A program made the position numbers and the translations under genes. Below, piece after piece: positions 13,060-25,100 of a DNA stretch of 64,000 nucleotides. The notes beneath the pieces were generated by a model that was not told the DNA's origin, did not search any database, and was given only the letters and a program-made list of their open reading frames with translations. The stretch is from Pseudisothecium myosuroides. Taxonomy: Eukaryota > Streptophyta > Bryopsida > Hypnales > Lembophyllaceae. Position 1 is the first letter of the stretch, and each line of letters opens with the position of its first letter. The DNA lies in the NCBI GenBank assembly GCA_951799445.1, contig OX637289.1, positions 46,166,264 through 46,230,263 of the forward strand. The letters are read 5' to 3'.

Positions 13060-14103
13060 CAAGACTAGATTCTAAAGTCACTATCCTTTGAGACAATTAA
13101 ACTCTTTTTCAAATACGTCAAAGTCATTCTATAGTAGATTGTACAATAATTAGAGAGTAGTAGGATTTTGAATATTTTGTGTAGTATTTTTGGTCACAAC
13201 TTAACGAACAACGTAATCAATGGGTCGTAGCTATTATTCATGCTATGTGCCTATTTGTGTGACTATGTAAGGCTCCATTATGGCCATACAAAAAGTCTAA
13301 TGCACCACTTTTGAGTAATTGAGTTCTTGGGCATTCTTGGAGTATGAAAGTGGAACTTCTAAGTTGTGCAAGTGAATTTCAAAGTGACATAGTACAAGAA
13401 TATGGTCTTGAACCTTTTGGCTTTAACACCATAAAAGAACATGACTACATGCCTTGATGTTGCAATATTTTTTTGAATAATATTTTGACCATTTTAGATG
13501 AGTAAGATGACCATTATGGATTTATTTCTTGAAAGTTTTTGAGTGACCTAGTGCCACTTATGGATTGTGGGGCAACACACTTCAAAAATCACAGCAAATT
13601 CATACTTTTTTGAAAAAATAAATTGTCAATTAATCCATGTGTACAAAAAACAATAAATTTTCCTCACCACATTAAGGGGGCACTTCAAAAATTGTGTGTG
13701 GTTACCTTTTAGAGTACCATACTTGGTGGTCAAGGCTAACATTCTCGTTTGACTAATAAATTAAAGCTTACAAATGTGATTTGGAAAATGCTTAAAAATA
13801 TCAAAATTCATTATTCTCCCTACTGAAAAATATTTTTGAAATAAAAATATCCCAAAATTTTTGTCATTTATTTTGTAGAAATATCTTATGCCCATCCTGA
13901 CCACCGGATACAGTAGTCTATAGTGAAGCAATTTTGAACAATGCAAGCTGCGTATTTATTATTGTATCACTATATGCACTCATTATTAAACTCAAACATA
14001 TTTTTTTTTGCATGTAATAAGAATGAACCAAGGCTTGGAGGCTTGCACTAAATAAATACAAGCCAATACAAGGCATGTGCACCCACAATGGTTATTCATT
14101 GCT
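13060..14103. other. Intergenic, nothing recognised
   Basis: AT-rich sequence with no coding or repeat signal I can support. Confidence 0.4.
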
Positions 14104-14325
14104 CACTATAAGAAACTCGTGTTTTAGGTAATGAGCCCTAATTTTTTTAAATGGATTTTAAGTGATGTCAATGTTTACAACCCAATGTTTTTATGTCAAC
14201 ATTAATGTTATGTTGGATGTTCTTGTTAACATAAAAAGATTAGATTGTCAACATTAACATCACCTAAAATTTGTTTAAAAAAATTGGGGCTTGTTGATTA
14301 CCTAAAATATGGATTTCTTATTGTG
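14104..14325. mobile_element. CACTA-type MITE with GCT target duplication
   Basis: The left end reads CACTATAAGAAA and the right end is its inverted form, TTTCTTATTGTG. Homology continues inward for about 80 bp, giving a hairpin-like element of 222 bp. Identical GCT triplets flank it at 14101-14103 and 14326-14328, matching the 3-bp target duplication known for CACTA transposons. It has no coding capacity. Confidence 0.8.
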
Positions 14326-14328
14326 GCT

Positions 14329-15964
14329 TAAAATAGGACTCCTATATTTGGATCAAATAGTGACACTAGAGCCAAGATATTGATGACACAAGATGTTCGC
14401 TATCGAAGCCTTTAGGGTTTTGAACTATCTTCCAAGACTCTTCATTCACTTTGTTCATAGGACCAAAATTACTCTTCTCCTTAACACAAGATGCACACAA
14501 TATGAATAAGGTAGAACCACCCATTCTAGATCAAGGAACCATGGCCAACTTGTAGAATGCACTATTTTAGACCAAGGAGGGCGCCCAACTTGGAATGTGT
14601 TTTTTTCTCCTTTTCAAGGTTGGGACAATTAAGGTCATGACACATGTCCCAAAGTGCGCAGGAAGTAGTGAGCAAGCTAGTAGGAAGTATTGAGTAGCAA
14701 AGTAGTTCGGCTATGATCAAAATTGGATGATTCTAGACATTAGCAATGGGCTCGGAGCACTTTTTACCTCCCAAAATTCATAGTAATTTCAATTTTTGAC
14801 AATAAAATTACAAAAAATGCATAGTCCTAATATCTCTTATTTCTCTACATGAGAAAAAATTTCATTGCCTCACACTGCTCCTCATCTGTTCTAAAATATG
14901 GGTGGTCCTACCTTATGGTATGAGAGCCTAGAAGATTCTAGCATCAGGGGGAGTTACAATACAAATTTGCTCTTTGCGAACAAAATGGGGGATCATAGTA
15001 GCAATTCCATAATTTTTAATGAATATGTAATATGTAGGCTTCCCTCAACTCAAATGTGACCACCCCAAAGACCATAATATGTAGTAGTCTTTAAAGAGTG
15101 TAATGTAAAAATATTTTTTGAAGATTTAAATTAGATTTTTAGTGTGAGCAAGTTAAATTGATTTGATTAAAATTCAAGAGGCATAAGAAAAGATTATAAA
15201 CGTCATATATATAGACTTTGGAAAAAATCCCAAATAGTATGCGAGTTTTTTGACTTTTGGCTTTAAAAGCTAAGGTGGGAGGCTTTATTTCTCTACTACA
15301 CTTATGTAGGTGTCGATGAAGCACAAGGTTCTTTGTATACTTTTTTTCCCGGGTAGTCCTTTTCCCCACATCCAAAAAAAAATTCAAAAAATATAGTGAA
15401 TTTTTTTGTTCGTAGTGAGCTGCCTCCAGCTGCTAGTGAATTGCCAAAAAAATCATTAGGAAAGATTTGAGGGCAATGGATGGCTATTTTAGCCCTATTC
15501 GCCTGTTGGGAACTACTCAACACAACCAGATTAGTTTAATAATTTAATTTTTTTTTTTTTAAAAGATATAAAAAAATTTGAATTAAAAAAAAAACTAATT
15601 AAATATTAATTTCTAATATGGCATACTCTTGACCATGTTAGACTGCCCATGTGACAAAGTTTCTAGTCTCGAAACAAGCTGCGAACTTGTGGTCTTCTTT
15701 TGCCTCCAAATCTTTTCTAATAGCAGCTTGGTCCTTGAGGGATTAACTTAAATTTTTTGAATCACAAAGTTTTGAGGTTAAAATTTTTATGGTGGGGAAT
15801 TAAGTTGAGACTCTTAGAATTTTTTTAAAAAGCATACACACTTAATTTTTAGTTTAAGAAAATTTGTTAAGTAGAAGTAGGTACAAGATAGAAGAAAAAT
15901 CTAAATTATTAATATATTTAAGAATTGAAATACACTAATCCCAATGGTGAGATTGTTTTAGTAA
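14329..15964. other. Intergenic, nothing recognised
   Basis: AT-rich DNA. A modest GC-richer patch at 15410-15530 shares the phrase CTGTTGGGAAC with 17030-17040, but no frame carries a known domain. Confidence 0.4.
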
Positions 15965-15968
15965 TTAA

Positions 15969-16887
15969 CCCCTAAAGGAATAGCCTGCTATTTTTAGCAA
16001 CATAGCGATTTTGGGTAGGTACATGTGACTAGAGATTTTCATATTTTAAGCTGAAATTTTAATAGAAGGTGGGGACAAGGAATATCTTTCATGTGCACTA
16101 AATTTCATGACATTTCGAAATAGGAATCAAAAGTTATAGCCTAATATGTTATTTTTTTCACCGGGCGGGCAATCCATGCAAATCTAAAAAATCACTTTTT
16201 TCAAAAATAAAAATTTGAAATTGGTTTTCTAAATTTATATATGTGGAAAGCTTTGAATCATTCCATTTCAATTAGTGAGTCAAAAATTATGAGGAATTTT
16301 AGTTTGCGGGCAATTATGGATTTTCTACTCTAAAATAAACTTTGAAGTTGTTTATTTCACTCAATTTTCAATATTTTTTGAAAAAAATAAAATTATAAAA
16401 TATAGATTGTTTATTACAACATTACAACCATTGGGATTAAAAAATTTCAATTCCATAATTAAATTCTTAACAATTTAGTGTTTTGAATCATTCTCTACTT
16501 TTTTCTACTTACTACTTTTTTCCTATATGTTGTACAATTTCAAATGATTTGAAATTTTTTAAGCATGTAGCCAACTTGTTTAGAAATAAGAATTCAAAGA
16601 AGCACCACCATTTTGGACATTTTTCATACAAATGTAACCTTGTGAAGTGCAGCTGCCCTGTTTTTTGCAGGGACAAAAAAAGGATCTTTGCCAATTCAAA
16701 TGCTAATATCTTCCAATTTGCACGGTGGAAAATTTTGAAATTTTTTCCACGTCTTCTAAAACTAGAATACTATAAGATCCTATGGTTATATGTGTCTAAA
16801 AAAGTTTTTTTTTCTAAAATTTGGTACTTGTATTAGAAATGGCAGTTTTGGAGCGTTTTTGGTGTAAACGGCAAGGAACTTTAGGGG
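15969..16887. mobile_element. TTAA-flanked non-autonomous element, piggyBac-like termini (type A)
   Basis: The element starts CCCCTAAAG, ends CTTTAGGGG and is flanked on both sides by TTAA (15965-15968 and 16888-16891). Length is 919 bp with no transposase. TTAA duplication with CC-starting inverted termini is the piggyBac hallmark. The interior (for example the block near 16570-16660) recurs inverted at 40790-41471 and 58677-59277, so this is a dispersed family. A PIF/Harbinger origin (3-bp TTA/TAA duplication) is the main alternative. Confidence 0.75.
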
Positions 16888-17039
16888 TTAAACTAAACCA
16901 ATTGGACCTTTTTTCTTTTGAAAAATTAAAATAATTAAGTTCAAAAATGAAGCCAACACATTATTTTCTTTAGAAGTTACTATCATTAGAGGAGATTTGA
17001 GCCTCCGGAAGACTGTTTCAAGGTTGGCCCGTTGTTGGG

Positions 17040-17150
17040 AACCGCCCCCCTGCTATCAAAATAAAAAAATAAATAATAAATAATAAATAATAATAATTAA
17101 AAAATATTAAAATATTAAAAAATTAAATTAATTAGTTAATTAATTATCTG
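17040..17150. repeat. AT-rich low-complexity tract (AAT/AATA repeats)
   Basis: Runs of AAATAATAAATAATAA followed by AATATTAAAAA and TTAATTAATTA steps. Simple-sequence DNA. Confidence 0.85.
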
Positions 17151-17847
17151 TATCTGAGGTGGCAGTCTCTCCGCCATGTCAAATTCATGATTTGGCAGCG
17201 TTGCGAGAGTTCCCACAGTCTGGGAACTCGCAGTCTTCCAAAGGCCCAAAAATCTTCTAATGGATTGCCCGGAAAACAAAATGCTCCATAACTTTCACAT
17301 CACTTATCTCCCCCCTTCAATTGCTCTTCTTTGTGCGTAAAGCTTTCTATTCATATCAAGAGCGCAACCTCTCCCACCGCAACAAAGCCCTTGCATTCCT
17401 TTGTGCATAAAAGATATTGAATTTCAAAAAAATTACAAATTAAAAAATTATTTTTATTTTTGCTCAGAAAATTATTTTTTCTTTTATTTAGGCTGTGGCA
17501 ATGGCACAGGGCACACTAGTATTATCGACACTTGGGTAAACAAACAAAGCACATCTGCCCTTACTTTCGAAGCCGTATACACCAGAAGCTTCCCGCAACG
17601 AAGCTTCAGTGGCTATGAAGAAATCGGCTGGGGCCTTGATCGAGCAAGACTTGGCAGCTTCTGTTTGTCACTCCTTGTCTCTTCATAAGTTAGCAACTCT
17701 CGTGCAGATGGTGCAGCAGATGTAAGTCACGTACAGCAGGAATTCACGATTGTGAATTAGCTAATTTCGGGGCTAATTTAGTCGACGGAGTGCAGCTGTC
17801 AGTAGAGAGAACAGGTTAGTTTTCTGCTAGAGGGAGCGTCGATCGCA

Positions 17848-18511
17848 ATGGCGAGCACTGTGAGGCAAGTTCTCATGCTCAAGTTCAAGGACTCCATCAC
17901 CCCCGAACAGCAAGCCACTCTCATTGCGAAGTATGCGGGGCTCACGAACTCCGTCCCCACTTTGAAAGGCTTCGAATGGTACTTCAAGGGTCTCTTGCTG
18001 GTCCTTTCCATCCGGATCGATTCTTTCATTGCTCTTCAGAATTTGGGTTAGGTCAAATACCCCAATTGGAGCAAATTCCGGGGTGTCAGAATCTTGCAGT
18101 TCCCGCTCTTGTTTATATTTTCAAATCAGGTACAATGCGATTCTTCTTTCGTCAACGTACTACCGCCGTTTTCTTCTTTGTTACCGGCTTCATTGAGACT
18201 ATGACATTATGAGGTGCTTGGCAGGTAGAGCTTGCAGAATGATTGTCCTAGGGGGGAATGATTATTTGAAATTTGGTGACATGAACTAAGGTCGCCGATG
18301 ATTTTGCAGGGGCTCAGACTTGAGCGACTCAGAGAACATGCATCAAGGCTACACTCACATTTTCGTCGCCACATTTGAATCAGCCGAAGCTCGGCAGGAG
18401 TATCTTGCCCATCCTGTCCATGCAGCTTTTGCCAAAGAGCTCTTTGCTGCAGTGGAGAATATCATCATCTTCCCCTTCACCACCACAGTCACCTTGAAGG
18501 CTGCTTACTGA
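17848..18511 (+). CDS. Stress-response A/B barrel (Dabb) domain protein
   Basis: Two exons, 17848-17978 and 18310-18511, join at a phase-2 Trp codon (TG|G) and give 110 residues. The N-terminus MASTVRQVLMLKFKDSI is the first Dabb strand, followed by the helix TPEQQATLIAKYAGL and F-EW-S. Exon 2 carries the family signature NMHQGYTHIF, then TFES and a YLAHPVHAAF helix. Length and motifs match the Arabidopsis HS1/POP3 type of single-domain Dabb proteins, small dimeric ferredoxin-fold proteins linked to stress or antimicrobial activity. The enzymatic role of the family in plants is unclear. No signal peptide is visible, so the protein is probably cytosolic. The start is the first ATG in frame, in the GCGTCGATCGCAATGG context. 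Confidence 0.93.
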
Positions 18512-18840
18512 GTACTAGCACTTGTGAGTCGGCTTGAGATATCTGTCAAGTTCTTAGTGCATTTAGCACTTGGGTTGCTGACTTGCAATTTCAGTTCATG
18601 CCCGCATCATCGATCTGTTTTGGAGGTCCCAACTTGTAGTTTTCAGTAACTCGTGACAATTTCTGCAAAGAAACAGTTCTGTTGCTTCTGTTGTAAAGAT
18701 CGCTGTTGTTGGTATGGGGACATTGCGGTATCCCAACAAGGACGCCAAGGACGAAAACTGTCTGGTGAAGAAAATTCAAGGAAGAAAATTCAAGATTGTT
18801 GAAAGGAAGAATGTACCTATTCATCCCGGAGTGTACCACT

Positions 18841-19154
18841 ACACTAAAAAGGGTATTTAGTGTTGGCAACACTATTTGCGAACCATGACACTAAATATCA
18901 TTAAGCTTACTAAAGTAAGTAACATTAAATGTAATTTCTAACATTAAATATACTCTATGGTAAATCTGAAATCTGAAAATGTTTACATTTAGTGTTAGAA
19001 CTTATTAAAGGAAGGTAGAAGGGAAGAGAAGGCGAAGGCGGTGCATTGAAGTTTAGCACTACACTAATCGTCCTAAAATTGACATTTAGTGTAGGGTCAA
19101 GTAGGGTGGTAATTACACTAAATGTAATCCAACACTAAATACCCTTTTCAGTGT
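18841..19154. mobile_element. MITE with ACACTRAAAAGGG terminal inverted repeats
   Basis: Left ACACTAAAAAGGGTATTTAG and right CTAAATACCCTTTTCAGTGT are inverted copies with one mismatch. Identical ACT triplets flank the element (18838-18840 and 19155-19157); a TA duplication with shorter termini is an equivalent reading. The 314-bp interior repeats ACACTAAAT motifs. It lies just downstream of the Dabb gene. Confidence 0.75.
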
Positions 19155-19159
19155 ACTTT

Positions 19160-19870
19160 GCGGATCATGTGCTTCCAAGGTTAAGGTAACTGCACCTAAT
19201 TGGAATTACCATTTTCTAAATCCATATTAAGTCCTTGAGGAATGCACCTAATTGCAATTACCACTTTTTAAATCCAAATTAAGTCCATATTTGCAATTAG
19301 ATCTGCGACATTGCTTGACTGTCAAAAGATTTGACAAGAACAAAAATGTATTTTATATGGGGTGTTTTTTCATCATTAAAGATTTAAAGATTCTCATCAT
19401 CTTCATGAGTAATAACACAAGCAATACAAGATAATTCAATTAAACAATGTTTTTGTAATCCAACTTTCATCTAACTTTCATCTAAGTGCTTAGACTAATT
19501 AGATTACATTCTTCCATATAAATTTCAATTAGTACTAGGAGGGCTTGCACAATTCAAACTTTCATAGTAATTAAATAAACCCTCAAAGCAACATATCCTT
19601 GCCAAGTGGGCAACCCAAGGGAGAGTAAAAATTCTTTATGAAACAAGATACAGGTCTTGTTGTTAGTCCCAAGTTTGTGTAGTTAGGCAAGTAAACGTAG
19701 ATAGTGAATAGTACTATAATTTTGCAATTTTAATGTGGTGCTTGGCAAGTCATATTCACTATAGAAGTAGATTCAATAGGTTGAAACATTCTTCCAAATC
19801 CAAAAGTCATTTTTTGTCAAAGATTCATTCAAAAACCATCAACCCGGCAAATATGAGGGATTTGGTATGT
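19160..19870. other. Intergenic, nothing recognised
   Basis: AT-rich; the phrase GCACCTAATTGSAATTACC is duplicated near 19191 and 19243. No gene signal. Confidence 0.4.
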
Positions 19871-19873
19871 CAT

Positions 19874-20635
19874 TCCCCTCTAAAGGTCCAAGCGTCGCCC
19901 GAAGGAACACTACAAAGTTCTTTCAATTTTTAACATGATTTTTTAAAACTTTTTTCGAAGATAGGAAAACATATTAGCCTTTTGGAAATATAATTTTCAT
20001 TCCAATCGATGTCCTAAGCAAAAGTTATGACACCCTAAGCCCAAAATAGGGGTTGCTGGGCAGTACAAAAAAAATTATAAAAAGTCAACATAAAATTTTA
20101 AATTTTTTGTTTTTCATAGAAAATTATTTTGTCTATGTTTGAAGCTCTAATTCATTCTATTTGGACTAATAATGAGAAAATTATGGAAAATCTTATTTTG
20201 GGGGCAATCTAAGCATCTTCATAAAAAAATAGCTTACATGATTCATTTTTTTAATGAACTTTCACAATTTTTCAAAAGCAATTTATTTTTCAATTTATTT
20301 TTCCTATATTCTCAACTCAATTCTTCAACACAAAAAATTATAAATGTAAAATTTGTAGAGTAAAAAATTTTAAGTTAAAAAGATTCAAAGTCAAAAAATC
20401 TAATCACATAAGGTGCAAAGAAATTTGTTTTTTCCACTTTAAACGCAAATATCTTGCAATCTATGTGGTCAAAGTTTTTGAAATTTCTACCACACATTTT
20501 ATATTTGTCTTATACAAGATCCTATGGTTAAATATACAAAATTAAAAGTGAAGTTTTGCACCTTGCAATAGATATGACAATTTTAAGTGGTTTTGCCTCC
20601 CAAAATGCCTTCGACCTTTAAAGGTTACAAATTAA
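19874..20635. mobile_element. Degraded copy of the TTAA/CCCC element family (type E)
   Basis: The copy begins CCCCTCTAAAGGTCC and ends CCTTTAAAGGTTAC. The interior follows the copy at 60481-61415 in order (GGGCAG block, the ATGAGAAAATTATGGA block, the CGCAAATATCTTGCAATCT block, and ATCCTATGGTTA near the end). Termini are mutated and the flanking TTAA is lost on the left. Confidence 0.6.
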
Positions 20636-20847
20636 TTTGACTCCTCTATTAGCAGTGCCACTATATTGCATAAAAAATACAATTACAATTGCCAATGATG
20701 ACACTAGAAATCTACCAAACAATGCTTTTATGCCATATACATATGTAAATGTTTGAATTATTTATTTATGATAACCTAAGTATTTTAAATCTACTTGTGC
20801 TAAAGTTGTTATAGCCAACAATCTTCCATACCAATAGCAATGTATAC

Positions 20848-21090
20848 TACACTAATAATGAAATTTAGTGTTGCAACAATAATTACAAACTCTAGCACTA
20901 AATTTGTTAATGTTACCAATACAAAATGTCAACATGAATACTAGGGAGTAATTGTTAACTAAATATCCATATAGATACAAAAATTTAGAATTGAGATGGT
21001 TCACTTTGCACTAAATATGTATCCAACATGAATACTAATTGTTAACTAAAGTGATGGGGTAAATAACACTAAATATCATTAGTGTAATCT
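20848..21090. mobile_element. Degraded relative of the ACACTA MITE
   Basis: The left end ACACTAATAATGAAATTTAG and right end CTAAATATCATTAGTGT are inverted relatives of each other and of the element at 18841. No clear target duplication. Confidence 0.5.
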
Positions 21091-21599
21091 TTCACAGTCA
21101 ATCTAACTTAAACCTTGAGTAAAATTGCCCTGTTTGACTATTATAATCCTTATAACAGTATGGTCAAGTCATGGTCCATTTTTCCACAACTCTAGGCCTA
21201 TTTCTTCTATCGATCGATGCAATCAATTTTTCAGGATCTCGTTTTGGGTGATAGTTTGATTGGAATGAATTCAAAAGGGTCTAGATTTTGGTAAATATGC
21301 ACTGGACGCTTAAACAATAAGGTATGTTTTCACTTAGTGTTAAAAAATATTGTTTTTCCTTGAATGCCGGACTAGTGATTGTGAAAATCTTCTGTTTTGG
21401 CACTATATGGCATCATCTACTTTTAAAAAACCAAAAAGTATCCACTGGAAATCAAAATATTGTTCATGATCTCCCCTTTTCACACAAAATTCCAAGGATG
21501 AATAGTTGCAATTGTCTCCTATATAGAAGGATTCTCTCTCATTCATCAACCACTAAATGGCCGTGGCGTCGTTTATAGATTGAGGTCTTAGGAATGAAT

Positions 21600-22110
21600 T
21601 TAGAACTACTTTTGGACCGCATTTACACTGCAAACATCACCCCTAACACCAAGTGCAAACATATCATCACAATTCACATCTTGCCAGCAAAGCCACGACG
21701 GATTTGAGCAGAATCAGCGCGACGCCATCATTCCTGACAACAAAAATCCAGCGACGATGTCGAACCTCGGCATTCAAAACCGGGGAACCACGCGTACCAC
21801 CGAGTGTGCCAGCAGATAAGACCACGCTCCGTTCCGTCGCCCGAACCGACTGCGCGTCGAACTGAACGGGGTATACCCTAATTAGAATTCCATGATTCTG
21901 CATCACGACAGTAGTATCGTAGTCTTTGTCTTGGACTTTTCACATCGAAGTTGCCGGCCAGTTGTTTCCGCGGAGTTTTCATTGCATTGCCCGAGCAGTG
22001 ATTGTGCTGCGGAGGTATACTGTTTTACAGAAGAGAGCCAGAGCGGAGGTCAATTTGTGTTTTTAGCCGATTGCCGATAAATGTGAGGGAGCTTTGGGAG
22101 GGAGTCAGTA
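21600..22110 (+). promoter_or_regulatory. GC-rich upstream/leader region of the EDR2-like gene
   Basis: The base composition rises at about 21650 and stays high up to the ATG at 22111, as at the other genes here. This is the expected place of the promoter and 5' leader. No unambiguous TATA box is visible. Confidence 0.5.
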
Positions 22111-25100
22111 ATGGCGAATACGATCGAAGGCTACTTGTACAGCTTCGGGCCTAGTCGACAAGGCGGAGTGTATTGCATTCTGACATTCTGCGTGTTGTCA
22201 GGTCGCCATTTCTCGCAGTCCCGGAATAAAGGGGATCCGGTTTGTACCTTTTCTCTCTGGATTTGGATTGAAAAATAATCGAAATCGTACTAGTTTGTTT
22301 GTTTGTGTTGAAGATTTTGTGCGGTTGTTTTTGGTTAAGGTGATGCAGAGGATAGTTTGCGATGCTAGACTCGCGGTTTCTTGGCTTCTCGGATTAGATA
22401 TTGCAATTTCTTGAAGAAGTTGGAAGTGCAATAGAGAAGCACTTGCGTATGGCAAAGAGCTGCTCCGTTTCTTGTCTTCTCGGACTAGATATTGTAATTT
22501 CTTGAAGAAGCTGGAAGTGCAATAGAGAAGCACTTGCGTATGGCAAAGAGCTGCTCCGTTTCTTGTCAATCTGGATTCTGTGATTTGTCACAGCAAGTTG
22601 ACTTATCAGAACCTGGATGTACTCTACTTCCGATGCGAGGTCCTGTAGGGATCGTTTGAGCATTGTATCCTTTTAGGATGAAGCATGAGGAATTTTCGCT
22701 TCCTGATAAGCCATTTAATCTAGATCAAATTTTCGAAGATTATTGCCAGGATGATACGTTTAATCCGGTTGAATTTGTATACCGAGCCTTTGTTAACGTT
22801 TAGGCGTCATGGCAATGATTGTTATTAAGCTCTGTTCTTGCGGCTGGCATATCTGAATTGAAGATTCGGTTTCTTCCAATGAATGAGGCGGATGGAATGC
22901 ATCAGATTTTAGAGTGATTCTTTGGAACTTATTGTAGGCAATTATTGTCTCGCATTCCAATGTAGCTGATCACTAGATGTTCTGGAATTAAGTCTAATAC
23001 TTAAAATAAATTCTTAGACATGGATTGTACTCCTCTAACCTATTTATGCAGCTCTATTTCGTATTCTGATGTGCAACTGGAATGCGACTTTTGGTGAATG
23101 CTGCAATCAGGTTTCACTGAGATCCGGCATCCTTGACGTGGATCATCGTGTAGAGGATACAGGCAGGCAGGTTGTGAATGGCAAGGTAGATTGCTATCCT
23201 TGATCAGTACACATCCTTTGACTTGGAGTTGCTGCCTTGAACTAGGTCTCCATGTCCCAGTGCCGTTGCTAATGAAATGGAAACAGTAGCTTCTAATAGC
23301 ATGCACTCAGCCTCAAGAATCACATGAAAATATGCCTTTTTGTCAATCGGGTGTTCTTGCAATACTCTCATTTTGTGTACAATCATGCATGCATATTGCA
23401 GGATCTGCTACTGTTTTGATACGATCATGTATATCATAGTACGTAAGTAGAACTTTACGATCTATTGTATTTATGTTGAAGTAACGGGAATATCTGCTAT
23501 TATTATTGCAGACTTTGTTCACGCTACGCCTCTATAATATAGCCAGTGCTAAGAAGGAGGTTCTGGTAAGTCCAAAATAGATTAGCTTATTATCGTAGAC
23601 TCTTGATTATTCAGTGTACCAATGAGCTTTTAATCGCTATGCTTTGACGATGACAATAATTCTTCTTGATCAGTGAGAGGGAGAGAAAGATTCCGGATTT
23701 GATGGGGATCGTCCACTTTCGAATTGAAAAGAGACCATACTATATCGGAGGTACTAGGCCTTGCTGACTAGTGATGCTTATGGTGTCTAGGTTGGAGCCG
23801 TGAGTAGCGAGGAGATAGCAGAGTGGCTAAAGGCATTCACTTCCTCTCTTGGACGGGTTTGTCGGAACTTATCCACCTACCAGTCAAATTTTGTTTTTGT
23901 TTTTTTGTCTTCCTCCTCTTTATGTGATGAGTGGTATTCCTGTGGAGCTTGTATCATATCATCATATTCACTGTTATATTCTAATTGAGCCGTACACTTG
24001 CAGCCATTGGAATCTGCCTCAGCTGAGCCATGGACTCCCACTACTGGTGTCAGCCTTCCATTCGCTCATTTTGGCGAGCAATTGTAAGACCCAAACCTCT
24101 TGTCCGCATCAAAGCTAGCTAAATCCCTTTGGACTGACCGTGAGTGTGCTTGGATCATTAATTGTGATTCCTTCCCTTAGAGTAATGATCAACGTCGAGC
24201 ACTTTCTAAATACAGTTGTACATTGAACTTGGTAGAAGCCATTTTTGCAATTGGAGATTTCGCCTTTCAGGAGCATATTTCCTTTTCAAAACTCATTGAT
24301 GTGGTACAATGTAATTGCTTGTGTTAAGTGTGGGCGACACAAGCCCTACAGGTTCGCCAAGGCTGCAACATGAGTCATCAATGTTGCATCAGCAAAGAGA
24401 GAAATCTATCACCAGTTTAACCACCATAGGCCATGGTCAGTAAGTTTCTGCGTAGTGCTGTATATCGCTGTTCAACTATGTACTTGAAAGTGTCTGCCGT
24501 GTTGTTCGGGTATTCTAGTTTTAGTAGGACGAAGAAGAATAACCGAAAGTCTACAATGTCTAACCGATTTGCTTACATTTCTTCGCTAGGGAAAAATCAG
24601 CTCACACCTCGCGGTATTACCTTTTGCAGAATCGCCAGAACTTGAGAGAGATTTCAGTTCTGTTCACTCTACAGATCTCCCGTCATCCGATAGTGGGCAG
24701 GCATCAAAGTGGAAGCTAGTGCGCTGTGAAAATGGTATACCTTGATTCATAACAGTGCGCAAATGACATCTATAGTACAGACATGGTACCTGTCAGGTTC
24801 TTTTTTAAGTAATGCTATTATTGGATCTGATTGTTTTTCTTGCCGAGCACGTCCTTTAGTGCAGGCCTACTATATGGGGTTTCTTGAAGGCTGCAGCAAT
24901 GAGATGCTTGGGTCTGATATGCAGGATTAAGGTTCTTTCAGGAAGCAACAGACTGTCCTCTTGTATACAAGGTATGTTAGACTATTGCACCGAGGCCAGA
25001 GTGCCTGACTTCGTTGATGGCTCTGGGAACTCATTTGTGAAGTTCACCTTCAATAAGCTCGTTCTTCATCAATATTTACATTTGAGAATACGATCGTTTA

